NCBI GenBank assembly: GCA_017355425.1
Contig: CP070233.1
Coordinates: 1,653,501 to 1,717,500, forward strand
DNA length: 64,000 nucleotides
Direction: 5' to 3'
DNA from: Dolichospermum sp. DET69
GTDB lineage: Bacteria > Cyanobacteriota > Cyanobacteriia > Cyanobacteriales > Nostocaceae
A program made the translations under genes and the position numbers. How positions within the stretch are numbered: the stretch's first letter is position 1; every line of letters begins with the position of its first letter. The notes under the pieces are model-generated. The model was not told the origin of the DNA. It saw only the letters and a program-made list of their open reading frames with translations, and made no database searches. Below are positions 31,703 to 39,843 of this stretch, in pieces.

Positions 31703-31773
31703 TGATAGCTTGCGTGGCGTAGCCATAAAGTTATGATTGATGTATCAAATATCTTTTACCCCACCCTAACCCT

Positions 31774-31991
31774 CTGACAAGTGTAGGTTTTTTACATTGT
31801 CTTGAGGACAAGACAAGGCAGACAAGGTGACAAGGTGACAAGGGAGGAAAACCGGACAAATGAATGGATGATTAGTAACAAAACAACCCATGAATTGAGT
31901 ATTTTGTGGATAAAATCCTCCTTGTCTACTATCCTTCCTTGTCTTCCCGGTCTGGCCTTTACAGAGAATATTAAAAACCTACACCTGTCAG
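31774..31991. mobile_element. Family-5 miniature element (TIR CTGACARGTGTAGGTTTTT)
   Basis: A 218-bp segment with inverted ends CTGACAAGTGTAGGTTTTTT and AAAAACCTACACCTGTCAG. The interior has GACAAGG tandem repeats (31806-31850). It sits inside what looks like another family-2 remnant (GTATCAAATATCTTTTACCC on the left, GGGGATTAAGGGGGG on the right). No reading frame of note. Confidence 0.65.
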
Positions 31992-32034
31992 GGGATTAAG
32001 GGGGGTAAAAATCACAACGTATTACTTTAGATTT

Positions 32035-33045
32035 TTAAACTTGGTAATATGACCGATACCATTTAACGAATCTCTCAATACCCACCTCAATTGAAGTATT
32101 CGGTTTAAAACCAACATCTGCTACTAAAGCATCAATATCGGCATAAGTTGCAGTTACATCACCGGCTTGCATTGGGAGCAAATTTTTCTCTGCTTTTATC
32201 CCCAAGTAATTTTCCAGAATTTCGATAAATTGCATTAATTCAACAGGTCGATTATTACCTATATTGTAATTTTTGTATGGTGCATAACTTGTAGCAGGAT
32301 CAGGTATATTTCCTGACCAGTTAGGGTTAGCTTGGGCAACTTGATCAACAACGCGAATTACACCTTCAATAATGTCATCAATATAAGTAAAATCACGCCT
32401 CATTTTACCGTAATTGAAAACATCAATGGGTTGTCCTGCCAAAATTGCTTTGGTAAACAGAAATAAGGCCATATCTGGACGACCCCAAGGACCGTACACA
32501 GTAAAGAAGCGCAATCCTGAAGTTGGCAAGCCGTACAAACTACTGTAGGTATGTGCCATTAATTCGTTGGCTTTTTTGGTGGCAGCATACAAACTAATGG
32601 GATGATCAACATTATCGTGAACGGAGAAGGGAATTTTTGTATTTGCACCATAAACTGAACTCGAAGAAGCAAATACTAAATGTTGTACGTTTGTATAACG
32701 ACAACCTTCTAAAATATTGACAAATCCCACTAAATTACTATCTACATAAGCATGAGGATTTTTTAACGAGTAGCGAACTCCTGCTTGTGCAGCTAAATTG
32801 ACGACTTTATCAAAATTAGATTGAGCGAATAATTTGGAGATATCTTCTCGGTCCGCTAAATCCAATAAATGGAAGTTAAAACCTGGTTTTCTTAAAAGTT
32901 GCTCTAGTCTGTCCTTTTTTAAGGTAACATCGTAGTAATCGTTGAGGTTGTCTAAACCAATAACTTCATCACCCCTTTCTAGTAAGCGTTGACTGAGGTG
33001 AAAACCAATAAAACCAGCCGCACCAGTAACTAAAATTTTCGCCAT
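32035..33045 (-). CDS. NAD-dependent epimerase, UDP-glucuronate 4-epimerase-like
   Basis: A Rossmann-fold extended SDR of about 336 residues. The NAD loop is [13 protein letters not shown], the catalytic serine region is FASSSSVYG, and the Tyr-Lys pair is in [30 protein letters not shown] is typical of UDP-glucuronate 4-epimerases (LpsL/GAE type), which supply UDP-galacturonate. I chose the ATG at 33045 because GAGGTG lies 6 nt upstream; a longer form from 33069 is possible. The product would feed the glycosyltransferases of the locus. Confidence 0.88.
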   Translation of the reverse strand: MAKILVTGAAGFIGFHLSQRLLERGDEVIGLDNLNDYYDVTLKKDRLEQLLRKPGFNFHLLDLADREDISKLFAQSNFDKVVNLAAQAGVRYSLKNPHAYVDSNLVGFVNILEGCRYTNVQHLVFASSSSVYGANTKIPFSVHDNVDHPISLYAATKKANELMAHTYSSLYGLPTSGLRFFTVYGPWGRPDMALFLFTKAILAGQPIDVFNYGKMRRDFTYIDDIIEGVIRVVDQVAQANPNWSGNIPDPATSYAPYKNYNIGNNRPVELMQFIEILENYLGIKAEKNLLPMQAGDVTATYADIDALVADVGFKPNTSIEVGIERFVKWYRSYYQV

Positions 33046-33163
33046 ATTTTCACCTCTTACTAACTCCAATAATTCATCCGAATTTCAACCATTCTTAATA
33101 ACTTGACTCTGAATTTATCATCCTTATTTGATTATTATTCATGATAAGCTAATATTCCTGTAA

Positions 33164-35209
33164 TCATACTCCTTGAGGCTTGAATTTTATTAAGGATTTA
33201 TCTATTAAATCATCCGTGATATAATCGGTGATTAAATCCTCTTTTCTCAAGTTATCTTCTAAATACTTAGGTTTGTAACCTGCTACCATTTGTGCCAGCA
33301 ATAACATAATAGAATCAACATCATTTTTGCTTGCCGCTCCTAATAAAGTTTCTACAGCAATATCCAAATAACTAGGGATAATCTGACTGGCATTTTTCAC
33401 AACTAACAGTTTTTCATGCTCCGTCTTTTCATATTCTTCTCCTTCAATAAACAACTCCTCAAATAACTTTTCTCCCGGTCTTAATCCAGTAAATACTATG
33501 TCCATATCTTTGTTAAATTCATATCCTGAAAGATGAATTAGTTCTTTTGCTAAATCCACAATTTTCACAGGTTCACCCATATTTAGCATTAAGACTTCAC
33601 CACTACGACCCAAAACAGATGCTTGTAAAACTAATTGAACTGCTTCCGGTATAGTCATGAAATAACGGCAAATATCGGGATGAGTTACTGTAATTGGTCC
33701 ACCTGCTAGGATTTGTTTTTGGAAAGTAGGAACTACGCTACCTCGACTCCCTAAAACATTACCAAAACGTACAGCTACATAGGATTTACCGCTTTGTCTT
33801 GCAGCTTGTAAAACTAGCATTTCCGCTACTCTCTTACTAGCACCCATCACATTAGTAGGATTCACCGCTTTATCTGTAGAAATCATCACAAAATGTTCAA
33901 CATTATATTGCAGTGCTACTTGTAACAAATTTCTCGTTCCCATGACATTATTCGTAATTGCTTCTGCGGGATTTAATTCCATCAGAGGAACGTGTTTATG
34001 AGCAGCAGCATGAAAAATTACATCTGGTTTAAATCTCTCAAAAGCGTGTTCCAATCTCGACCGCATCCGAATATCAGCAATGAATGTATAAATCTGCGGG
34101 ATATTGATGGCTGATTTACCATTATCTTTCATGAATTGGATAAGTTGTTCTAATTCTTGTTGGATATTAAAAACAGAATTTTCTCCATGGCCAATCAGAA
34201 TTATTTTAGCTGGATGACAACGGAAAATTTGCCGACATAGTTCACTACCAATTGATCCACCTGAACCTGTAATTAAGACAGTTTTATTTTTAATAAATCT
34301 AGATACTCTGGCAATGTCTATATGAATGGGTTCACGTCTGAGTAGGTCTTCGATTTTGATATCTCTAACACTATTTACCCGAACACGACCATTGATAATT
34401 TCAGATATTCCCGGTAAGGTGGTCGGTTGTATTCCATTTGCTTGACAAATATCTACAATTTCCCGAATGATTTTTCCAGCAACTGTAGGCATAGCAATGA
34501 TAACTTTCTGGATTTCTAGTGTATTAATCACCTCAGCTATTTTATAGCGATCGCCTAATATAGGAATCCCCCTTAAATGTATGTGCTGTTTTTTGATATC
34601 GTCATCAATAAATCCTACAGGATAAACCCCAAATTGTGGATTTCTTTGCATATCCTCCACAAGAGAAACTCCCGCATTACCCGCACCAATAATCAGCACT
34701 CTTTCCCTATTTTTAGATATTTTCTGTCTATGATTTACCCTTTCTACAACCCGCACACTAAACCGGAGGACAATCACAAAAATACAAGACAGTAACCCCT
34801 CTAAAATTGGTAGTAATCGAGGAAGATTATCTAATGGCAAATGAAATATTCTATCCAATATATTAAATAGCGTTGTTTGGATGACTACCACACCCATCAT
34901 TAACGTAACTATATAGATTACTTCCTCAATGCTTGCATATCTCCAATAGCGGCCATAAAAACCAAACCCCCAAAAGACAATTTGTTTGACTACTAAAAAC
35001 AAACCTGTCGCCATTCCTAATTGTAAAATATATTCTTGCAAATTGAGATTACCATCTAAACGCAAGAACAATGCTAACAATGGCGTAATTGCAAAAATAG
35101 CGATATCAAAAATAAACCAATGTCTATTTCTGATTGTGTTTAATTGATTTGATAACTTTTTAAGTATTTTCTGAATAGTGAAATGAGAAACGAGAAATAG
35201 GATATTCAC
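33164..35209 (-). CDS. Membrane nucleotide-sugar 4,6-dehydratase (PglF/CapD/WbpM family)
   Basis: A 681-residue protein with four N-terminal membrane helices (about 30-150), a first Rossmann domain opening VLIIGAGNAGVSLVEDM, and a second catalytic SDR domain opening VLITGSGGSIGSELCRQIF. The active-site segment STDKAVNPTNVMGASKR is that of PglF-type UDP-GlcNAc 4,6-dehydratases. These make the 4-keto sugar that PglE-like aminotransferases use. The length is right for the long membrane-bound form. With 9193-10323, 10340-10966 and 20548-21168 it gives a full set of PglF, PglE, PglD and PglC relatives. It is upstream in the transcription order of the locus. Confidence 0.92.
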   Translation of the reverse strand: MNILFLVSHFTIQKILKKLSNQLNTIRNRHWFIFDIAIFAITPLLALFLRLDGNLNLQEYILQLGMATGLFLVVKQIVFWGFGFYGRYWRYASIEEVIYIVTLMMGVVVIQTTLFNILDRIFHLPLDNLPRLLPILEGLLSCIFVIVLRFSVRVVERVNHRQKISKNRERVLIIGAGNAGVSLVEDMQRNPQFGVYPVGFIDDDIKKQHIHLRGIPILGDRYKIAEVINTLEIQKVIIAMPTVAGKIIREIVDICQANGIQPTTLPGISEIINGRVRVNSVRDIKIEDLLRREPIHIDIARVSRFIKNKTVLITGSGGSIGSELCRQIFRCHPAKIILIGHGENSVFNIQQELEQLIQFMKDNGKSAINIPQIYTFIADIRMRSRLEHAFERFKPDVIFHAAAHKHVPLMELNPAEAITNNVMGTRNLLQVALQYNVEHFVMISTDKAVNPTNVMGASKRVAEMLVLQAARQSGKSYVAVRFGNVLGSRGSVVPTFQKQILAGGPITVTHPDICRYFMTIPEAVQLVLQASVLGRSGEVLMLNMGEPVKIVDLAKELIHLSGYEFNKDMDIVFTGLRPGEKLFEELFIEGEEYEKTEHEKLLVVKNASQIIPSYLDIAVETLLGAASKNDVDSIMLLLAQMVAGYKPKYLEDNLRKEDLITDYITDDLIDKSLIKFKPQGV

Positions 35210-35688
35210 ATCAATATCTCCAGAGAAGTATATAGAACATTTTCTCTAGTAAACACCTGGAATTTTCATTGATAAGTTCAAAAATGGTATATTCAAATCA
35301 CCCTATGTAATAATTAATTATGTGGTGATTTGCCCGAATAAATGTTCACCAATCAAATCAAAATGTTATATTGTTGATCTTTATCAATCAAACATAAACA
35401 TTAATGTATGAGTTATTATTTTTTATCTTGAACTTATAGAGTTTTTATCAGATTTTCACTGGTTAAGTCACGCCAGTTTGACAGAAATTCCCTATTAACT
35501 TAAAATAATAGCAGCAGACACAGTAGCTACACTATATCTGCTGCTTAATGAGATCGAAAAATCCGATTATCAACTACTTGTAATCAAGCTAATACATAAC
35601 GGTGTCAGTCAATCAACAATTAAAAATCTATAAAAAGCCTGTTTAGGTTGCTTTTTTAATTTTTAATTTTTAATTCTGTCTTTGGGTA
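35210..35688. repeat. Intergenic part of duplicated segment (copy 2)
   Basis: Non-coding DNA between the dehydratase start and the ilvH stop. It parallels 31261-31546 block by block, with an extra piece at about 35500-35670 absent from copy 1. It probably carries the promoter for the distal polysaccharide genes and the ilvH terminator. Confidence 0.65.
35632..35657 (-). terminator. Candidate bidirectional terminator after ilvH
   Basis: AAAAAGCCT, loop GTTT, then AGGTTGCTTTTTT forms an imperfect stem with T runs on both strands, about 30 bp beyond the ilvH stop. The stem has a small bulge, so efficiency is uncertain. Confidence 0.4.
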
Positions 35689-36207
35689 CTAGACTTTTGT
35701 TTGTAATGTCTTGAGTAATTCAGTATTCACGCCCGATTCACGAGTGAGAGAAATTTTACCTGTACGAGCGATTTCTCTAAGTCCAAATTTTTGTAGCACT
35801 TGCACAATCGCCACCATTTTACCAGGATCACCCACAATTTCCAAAGTCAAAGAATCTTCAGCCACATCAACAATTCGCGCTCGAAAAATCTGAGACAATT
35901 CGATAATCTCTGAACGATTATTACTAGTAGCATTTACCTTCAGAAGCATCAATTCTCTTTCTACACAAGGAGTTTCTGTAATATCCTGCACTTTGAGAAC
36001 ATTAACTAACTTATATAGTTGTTTAGTCAGTTGCTCAATAATACGATCATCACCCGGTACAACCATTGTAATCCGAGATACTCCTTCTTGCTCCGCAGGA
36101 CCTACAGCAAGACTTTCTATATTAAAACCTCGACGAGCAAATAAACTAGCAATGCGGGATAGAACCCCCGCTTCATCTTCAACGATAACTGACAACGTAT
36201 GTTTCAT
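35689..36207 (-). CDS. ilvH: Acetolactate synthase small (regulatory) subunit
   Basis: A 172-residue regulatory subunit of acetohydroxyacid synthase, which makes the first common intermediate of valine, leucine and isoleucine synthesis and confers valine feedback inhibition. The ACT domain opens [33 protein letters not shown]; the C-terminal domain has [31 protein letters not shown] chose the ATG at 36207 because it gives the usual N-terminus and length; upstream in-frame starts at 36225 and 36246 add non-conserved residues. A truncated duplicate of its 3' end lies at 31547. Confidence 0.96.
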   Translation of the reverse strand: MKHTLSVIVEDEAGVLSRIASLFARRGFNIESLAVGPAEQEGVSRITMVVPGDDRIIEQLTKQLYKLVNVLKVQDITETPCVERELMLLKVNATSNNRSEIIELSQIFRARIVDVAEDSLTLEIVGDPGKMVAIVQVLQKFGLREIARTGKISLTRESGVNTELLKTLQTKV

Positions 36208-36488
36208 CTGCGACTCAAGAAGCATGGTATAAATGCAGACCGGCACTCATGACTGCGAAGCGAATTTCTACCACGCTGAATTGTCGGTCTGAATTTCCAT
36301 TTTATACTTAATAGTTAAAATCATTACGTTAATGTGAAAAAATTATAGGAAAAGTCAGGAAGAAGAAGCAGTAAAATCTCTTTGATACTTAATTTTTAAT
36401 TTAAATTTTGTACTCCCATATTATTGGCAATATGCTCTATCTATTATTGGGTAGATGTGGGCTTTGAATTAAGGGCTTATATTTTGCT

Positions 36489-36778
36489 TATAGCGTTTCT
36501 TTTGTTGAGTGAGATACAAGAACCCCACCCCCAACCCCCTCCCCGCAAGGGATGCTACGGTGTACACACAAGTCTTCTAGAGTTGCCCCACAACGTTTAG
36601 ATCCCCCCAACCCCCCTTAAAAAGGGGGGCTAAATTCTTCAAAGTCCCCCTTTTTAAGGGGGATTTAGGGGGATCAGATAACGTTTAGCATCCTGTCTAG
36701 AGATGTGTGTACACCGTAGGCAAGGGATGAGGGGACTATGATCTACCTCATTCAAGTGCATACCTGCATACCGCTATA
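36489..36778. mobile_element. Family-3 miniature element interrupted by a family-1 element
   Basis: Outer ends TATAGCG and CGCTATA with inner inverted TGAGTGAGATAC/CTACCTCATTCA, and the same CCCCACCCCCAACCCCC core as 26991-27096. The 165-bp family-1 element at 36555-36719 plus a 10-bp duplication splits it. Without the insert it is about 115 bp long. Confidence 0.65.
36555..36719. mobile_element. Family-1 miniature element with clear 10-bp target duplication
   Basis: A 165-bp element with ends CTACGGTGTACACACA, flanked by exact direct repeats GCAAGGGATG (36545-36554 and 36720-36729). Removing the element and one repeat restores a continuous family-3 core. It is almost identical to copies at 6255 and 46417. 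The interior is a GC-rich palindrome CCCCCTTTTTAAGGGGG. It has no gene, so it depends on a transposase elsewhere. Confidence 0.9.
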
Positions 36779-36808
36779 GAAATAAATAACGATAGGAAAA
36801 AAGTATTT

Positions 36809-37147
36809 ATGGGTTGGTTACAAAGACTTTTTGGCTTAGAAAAATCGGAAAGCGCCCAAGTTAATCCAAGCTCTAGCGATGATGCTAATACACAAACACT
36901 AGATCCAGAACGCATAGGATTAAATGGAGAATATGACCAAAGTGGTTTAGCAAAGCGCGTGGCATTAGCATTTGATCAAGATCCTGACCTTGATGATGTT
37001 GATACTCTCTGGGTTGCTCAAACAGGTGGCACTGTGGTGCTAAAAGGTCAAGTTCCCAGTCAAGATACTCTCGACCAAATGGTTGCTGTAGCTCACACGG
37101 TCAATGGCACCACAGATGTTGATACTACACAAGTTAGTATTGATTAA
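36809..37147 (+). CDS. BON-domain protein
   Basis: A 112-residue protein with a polar N-terminus and one BON domain at about 45-110 (LAKRVALAFDQDPDLDDVDTLWVAQTGGTVVLKGQVPS...AHTVNGTTDVDT). BON domains bind phospholipid or periplasmic partners in osmotic-stress proteins. No signal peptide is seen; the N-terminal MGWLQRLFGLEK is amphipathic and recalls membrane-associated cyanobacterial BON/LysM proteins. It is transcribed alone, between two miniature elements, and divergently from ilvH. The role is inferred from the domain only. Confidence 0.85.
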   Translation: MGWLQRLFGLEKSESAQVNPSSSDDANTQTLDPERIGLNGEYDQSGLAKRVALAFDQDPDLDDVDTLWVAQTGGTVVLKGQVPSQDTLDQMVAVAHTVNGTTDVDTTQVSID

Positions 37148-37265
37148 ATTGGATATAGATTAACTAAATTCTCTTGTGGAATGGGCATCTTGCCTGCTAA
37201 TAATACAAGGACGGGCAGGATGCCCATTCCACAAGATCGAATCATTTTTTTGTGAAGTTCTTTAA

Positions 37266-37451
37266 GAGGATGTTTGAAAAGTTTTGGGCGAATATAATTC
37301 GCTACTACACAAGCAAAGTCCAGATGGTGCGTGGACTAACGAAAAATTAAGGTTATTTAACCCACGAAGGTGGGTTTTGTCTGTGTAGCTGTGACTTCTA
37401 GTCGCTTCTAGTCGCCAGGTGGGTATAAATTAGACTTTTCAAACACCCTCT
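37266..37451. mobile_element. Family-2 miniature element
   Basis: A 186-bp element with ends GAGGATGTTTGAAAAGT and ACTTTTCAAACACCCTC, flanked by TAA (37263-37265 and 37452-37454). The interior, with TTTAACCCACGAAGGTGGG, differs from the copy at 21508, so only the ends are under selection or shared history. It fills most of the gap between the BON gene and the hydrolase. Confidence 0.8.
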
Positions 37452-37478
37452 AAGCCGATTGAATGAACTACCCAATTA

Positions 37479-38384
37479 TCAATTCCCATTTCCTATCCAA
37501 TCTAAAATTGCTTGGTTAACTTGCTCTGGTGCTTCATCCTGGGGACAATGACCAACATCCTCCAAATATAGCAATTGTAATTTTTCGTTGTAGCCAACAA
37601 ATTGATTTGCTAATTGTGGAGGCACAAATCGGTCTTTTTTTCCCCAAATTAACAACATGGGAATTGTTAAGTTTGGTAAAATTTTCTTGACACTAGGACT
37701 AAAATTAACCCCTGTTGTTGCTTTAAATAAGGCTCTAAAAGCACGCGCAGATCCCCTATCCTGGGGAGGTCCAGCTAAAATATCTATAAGTTCATCAGTA
37801 ATGGCTTTGGGATTTGCATAAGCTAAACTAGCCCAAGGGCGCAGGACACTAGGACGACGGACAAAATAAAATAGTGGTTTTAATATTAATCTGGAAGTAA
37901 ATATGCTTTTAATCCCGCTGACAAAAGGCTGTAAAGCAGTGGGAATCATTTCTTGCTCCAAATTAGGATCGGGTAAACTTATCATGACTATGCCCTTCAC
38001 CATATCTGGATGGTTAGCGGCTGCGACTAGAGAAATCAGTGAACCGATGGAATTACCAACTAAAACAACTGGTTGACGGATAAAGGTTTTCCAAAAGTCG
38101 TAAACTTGCTCTACCCATAGTTCCACATTGTAATTAGTTGCAGCTTTTTCTGAAGCCCCAAACCCAATCATGTCTAAGGCGTAAACAGTGTGCGATTCAC
38201 CCAAAACCTCCAAATTGTGTCGCCAATGACCAATGGAAGCACCAAACCCATGCAGTAAAATTAAGGGCGTTGTTTTTGCATAATTATGGGGAGGACGAAT
38301 ATAAGTATAACGGGTTTGCCAACCACGCCACACCCAGTCCCTTTGATTACCAACTCTTTGCTGCCAATGTCTTGCTGTGGTCAC
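37479..38384 (-). CDS. Alpha/beta hydrolase (chlorophyll dephytylase/PPH-like)
   Basis: A 301-residue alpha/beta hydrolase. HGFGASIGHWRHN forms the oxyanion region, the nucleophile is the serine in VLVGNSIGSLIS, the acid is in LIWGKKDRFVP, and the histidine is in VGHCPQDEAP. The RDWVWRGWQTRYTYI N-terminus is typical of cyanobacterial and plastid relatives that act on chlorophyll phytol esters, though the substrate is not proven. A paralogue lies at 57723-58622 with the same motif set. It is transcribed alone. Confidence 0.88.
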   Translation of the reverse strand: MTTARHWQQRVGNQRDWVWRGWQTRYTYIRPPHNYAKTTPLILLHGFGASIGHWRHNLEVLGESHTVYALDMIGFGASEKAATNYNVELWVEQVYDFWKTFIRQPVVLVGNSIGSLISLVAAANHPDMVKGIVMISLPDPNLEQEMIPTALQPFVSGIKSIFTSRLILKPLFYFVRRPSVLRPWASLAYANPKAITDELIDILAGPPQDRGSARAFRALFKATTGVNFSPSVKKILPNLTIPMLLIWGKKDRFVPPQLANQFVGYNEKLQLLYLEDVGHCPQDEAPEQVNQAILDWIGNGN

Positions 38385-38788
38385 AGTTATCTCTTATTAA
38401 TTAGTGGGAAACTATTAACCTTGTTCGTTCTTTCTTAATATGTTACATTATATTTGATTGACTTCCATGTATACCTAATTTTGTTATACTAGAGGAGTCT
38501 TCTAGATAGCATATATCTATGTATCCGATGAAGAAAGTTGTAACAATAGTTATTAGTGTAAAATATCATGTAATTTAAGTTAAATAATGCAGTGGAATCA
38601 ACTCAGAGTCAAGCTATATAGTCATAAGACTTAATTACACTTCTCTTATGAACTTGCTACACTAGAGAGGGATAATTATTTTTCAATTCTGAGTTACCGT
38701 TGTATTTTGCCTTTGTTGGCATATCAAACTAAACTAACTAAATCAAGACCAGTCCAAATTCTTAACTAAAGAGCTGCCACTAATCATA
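38385..38788. other. Intergenic region upstream of infC
   Basis: A 404-bp AT-rich divergent promoter region between the hydrolase and infC. TTGTTATACTAGAGG and CTTGCTACACTAGAG contain plausible -10 hexamers, but no matching -35 is certain. Long infC leaders are often regulatory; no specific fold was recognised. Confidence 0.4.
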
Positions 38789-39322
38789 ATGCCTGTGATT
38801 GAGAAAAAAAGAACTCGCGATCTGCCCCAAATTAACGAACGGATTCGCTTCCCGAAAATTCGGGTGATTGACACTGATGGCGCACAACTGGGAATCATAA
38901 CTCCGCAGGAAGCGATACAATTAGCAGAGGAAAAGGAATTAGACCTAGTGCTAATTAGTGACAAAGCTGATCCGCCAGTATGTCGAATAATGGACTATGG
39001 GAAATATAAGTTTGAGCAAGAGAAGAAGGCGCGGGAAGCGCGGAAGAAGCAGCACACGGCTGATGTGAAAGAAGTGAAAATGCGTTACAAAATAGAAGAA
39101 CATGACTATAATGTACGCGTCAAACAAGCCGAACGCTTCCTCAAAGATGGCGATAAAGTTAAGGCTACTGTAATGTTCCGAGGTCGGGAAATTCAACACA
39201 GTGACCTGGCAGAAACGTTGCTTAAACGGATGGCTACGGATTTAGAGCCTTTTGGTGAACTCCAACAAGCACCAAAGAAAGAAGGGCGAAATATGATGAT
39301 GCTAATTTCACCTAAAAAATAA
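38789..39322 (+). CDS. infC: Translation initiation factor IF-3
   Basis: A 177-residue IF-3. The N-terminal domain opens [21 protein letters not shown]; the linker is lysine-rich ([14 protein letters not shown]); the C-terminal domain has [44 protein letters not shown], the classic 30S-binding signature. It has an ordinary ATG start rather than the AUU used for autoregulation in enteric bacteria. It stands alone, without rpmI/rplT next to it, as in many cyanobacteria. Confidence 0.97.
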   Translation: MPVIEKKRTRDLPQINERIRFPKIRVIDTDGAQLGIITPQEAIQLAEEKELDLVLISDKADPPVCRIMDYGKYKFEQEKKAREARKKQHTADVKEVKMRYKIEEHDYNVRVKQAERFLKDGDKVKATVMFRGREIQHSDLAETLLKRMATDLEPFGELQQAPKKEGRNMMMLISPKK

Positions 39323-39843
39323 TCTTGTCAACAACATGGTAACGAATGCTGCATAAATTTAGTTAATAATAGAATCTAAAATTGACACTAGGGAAATTTT
39401 TCCCATTCCCTCAGCATTCGTCCCTATCTAGATTCTTGCCAATTTATTCTAAAATGATAGTCCTGACGGCTGAGTGAGAAAGATAATACTCAGTTGCTCA
39501 GGACTTTTGCTATGAAAAATGTTATGACATAGGAGTCACCGAGTCAGTAGGGGCGTATTGCTATACGCCCCTACTGAACCACGAAGGAGCGTTCGCGGAG
39601 CGTCTCGTAGAGATAGTACACGAAGGAAGAAGGAAGAAGGAATGAAAAATTAGTAGCTGGTCTCTAGGCTGATGTATTTTTTTTAAACTGTATTACTTAC
39701 CTTTGTTACTGTGGTTAAGTAATAAAATCTATTACATACTAAGATAGGAATATTTAACGGAAAGTGTAAAATTCTCTTTTTTCTACATAATCCTGGCAAA
39801 TGTATAGTTATTTTTACTTAGTTATCCCAGACAATAAAACTGT
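39323..39843. other. Intergenic region after infC with strong hairpin
   Basis: No gene. CAGTAGGGGCGTA (39545-39557) pairs perfectly over 13 bp with TACGCCCCTACTG (39564-39576) across a 6-nt loop; no T run follows, so it looks like a dispersed palindrome rather than a terminator. A HIP-like block with GCGTTCGCGGAGCGTCTCG lies at about 39588-39610. Confidence 0.6.

Noticed and set aside
33046-33069. Longer start for the epimerase (MELVRGEN...)
   Set aside because: The inner ATG at 33045 has a good ribosome site within this stretch and gives the normal family N-terminus.
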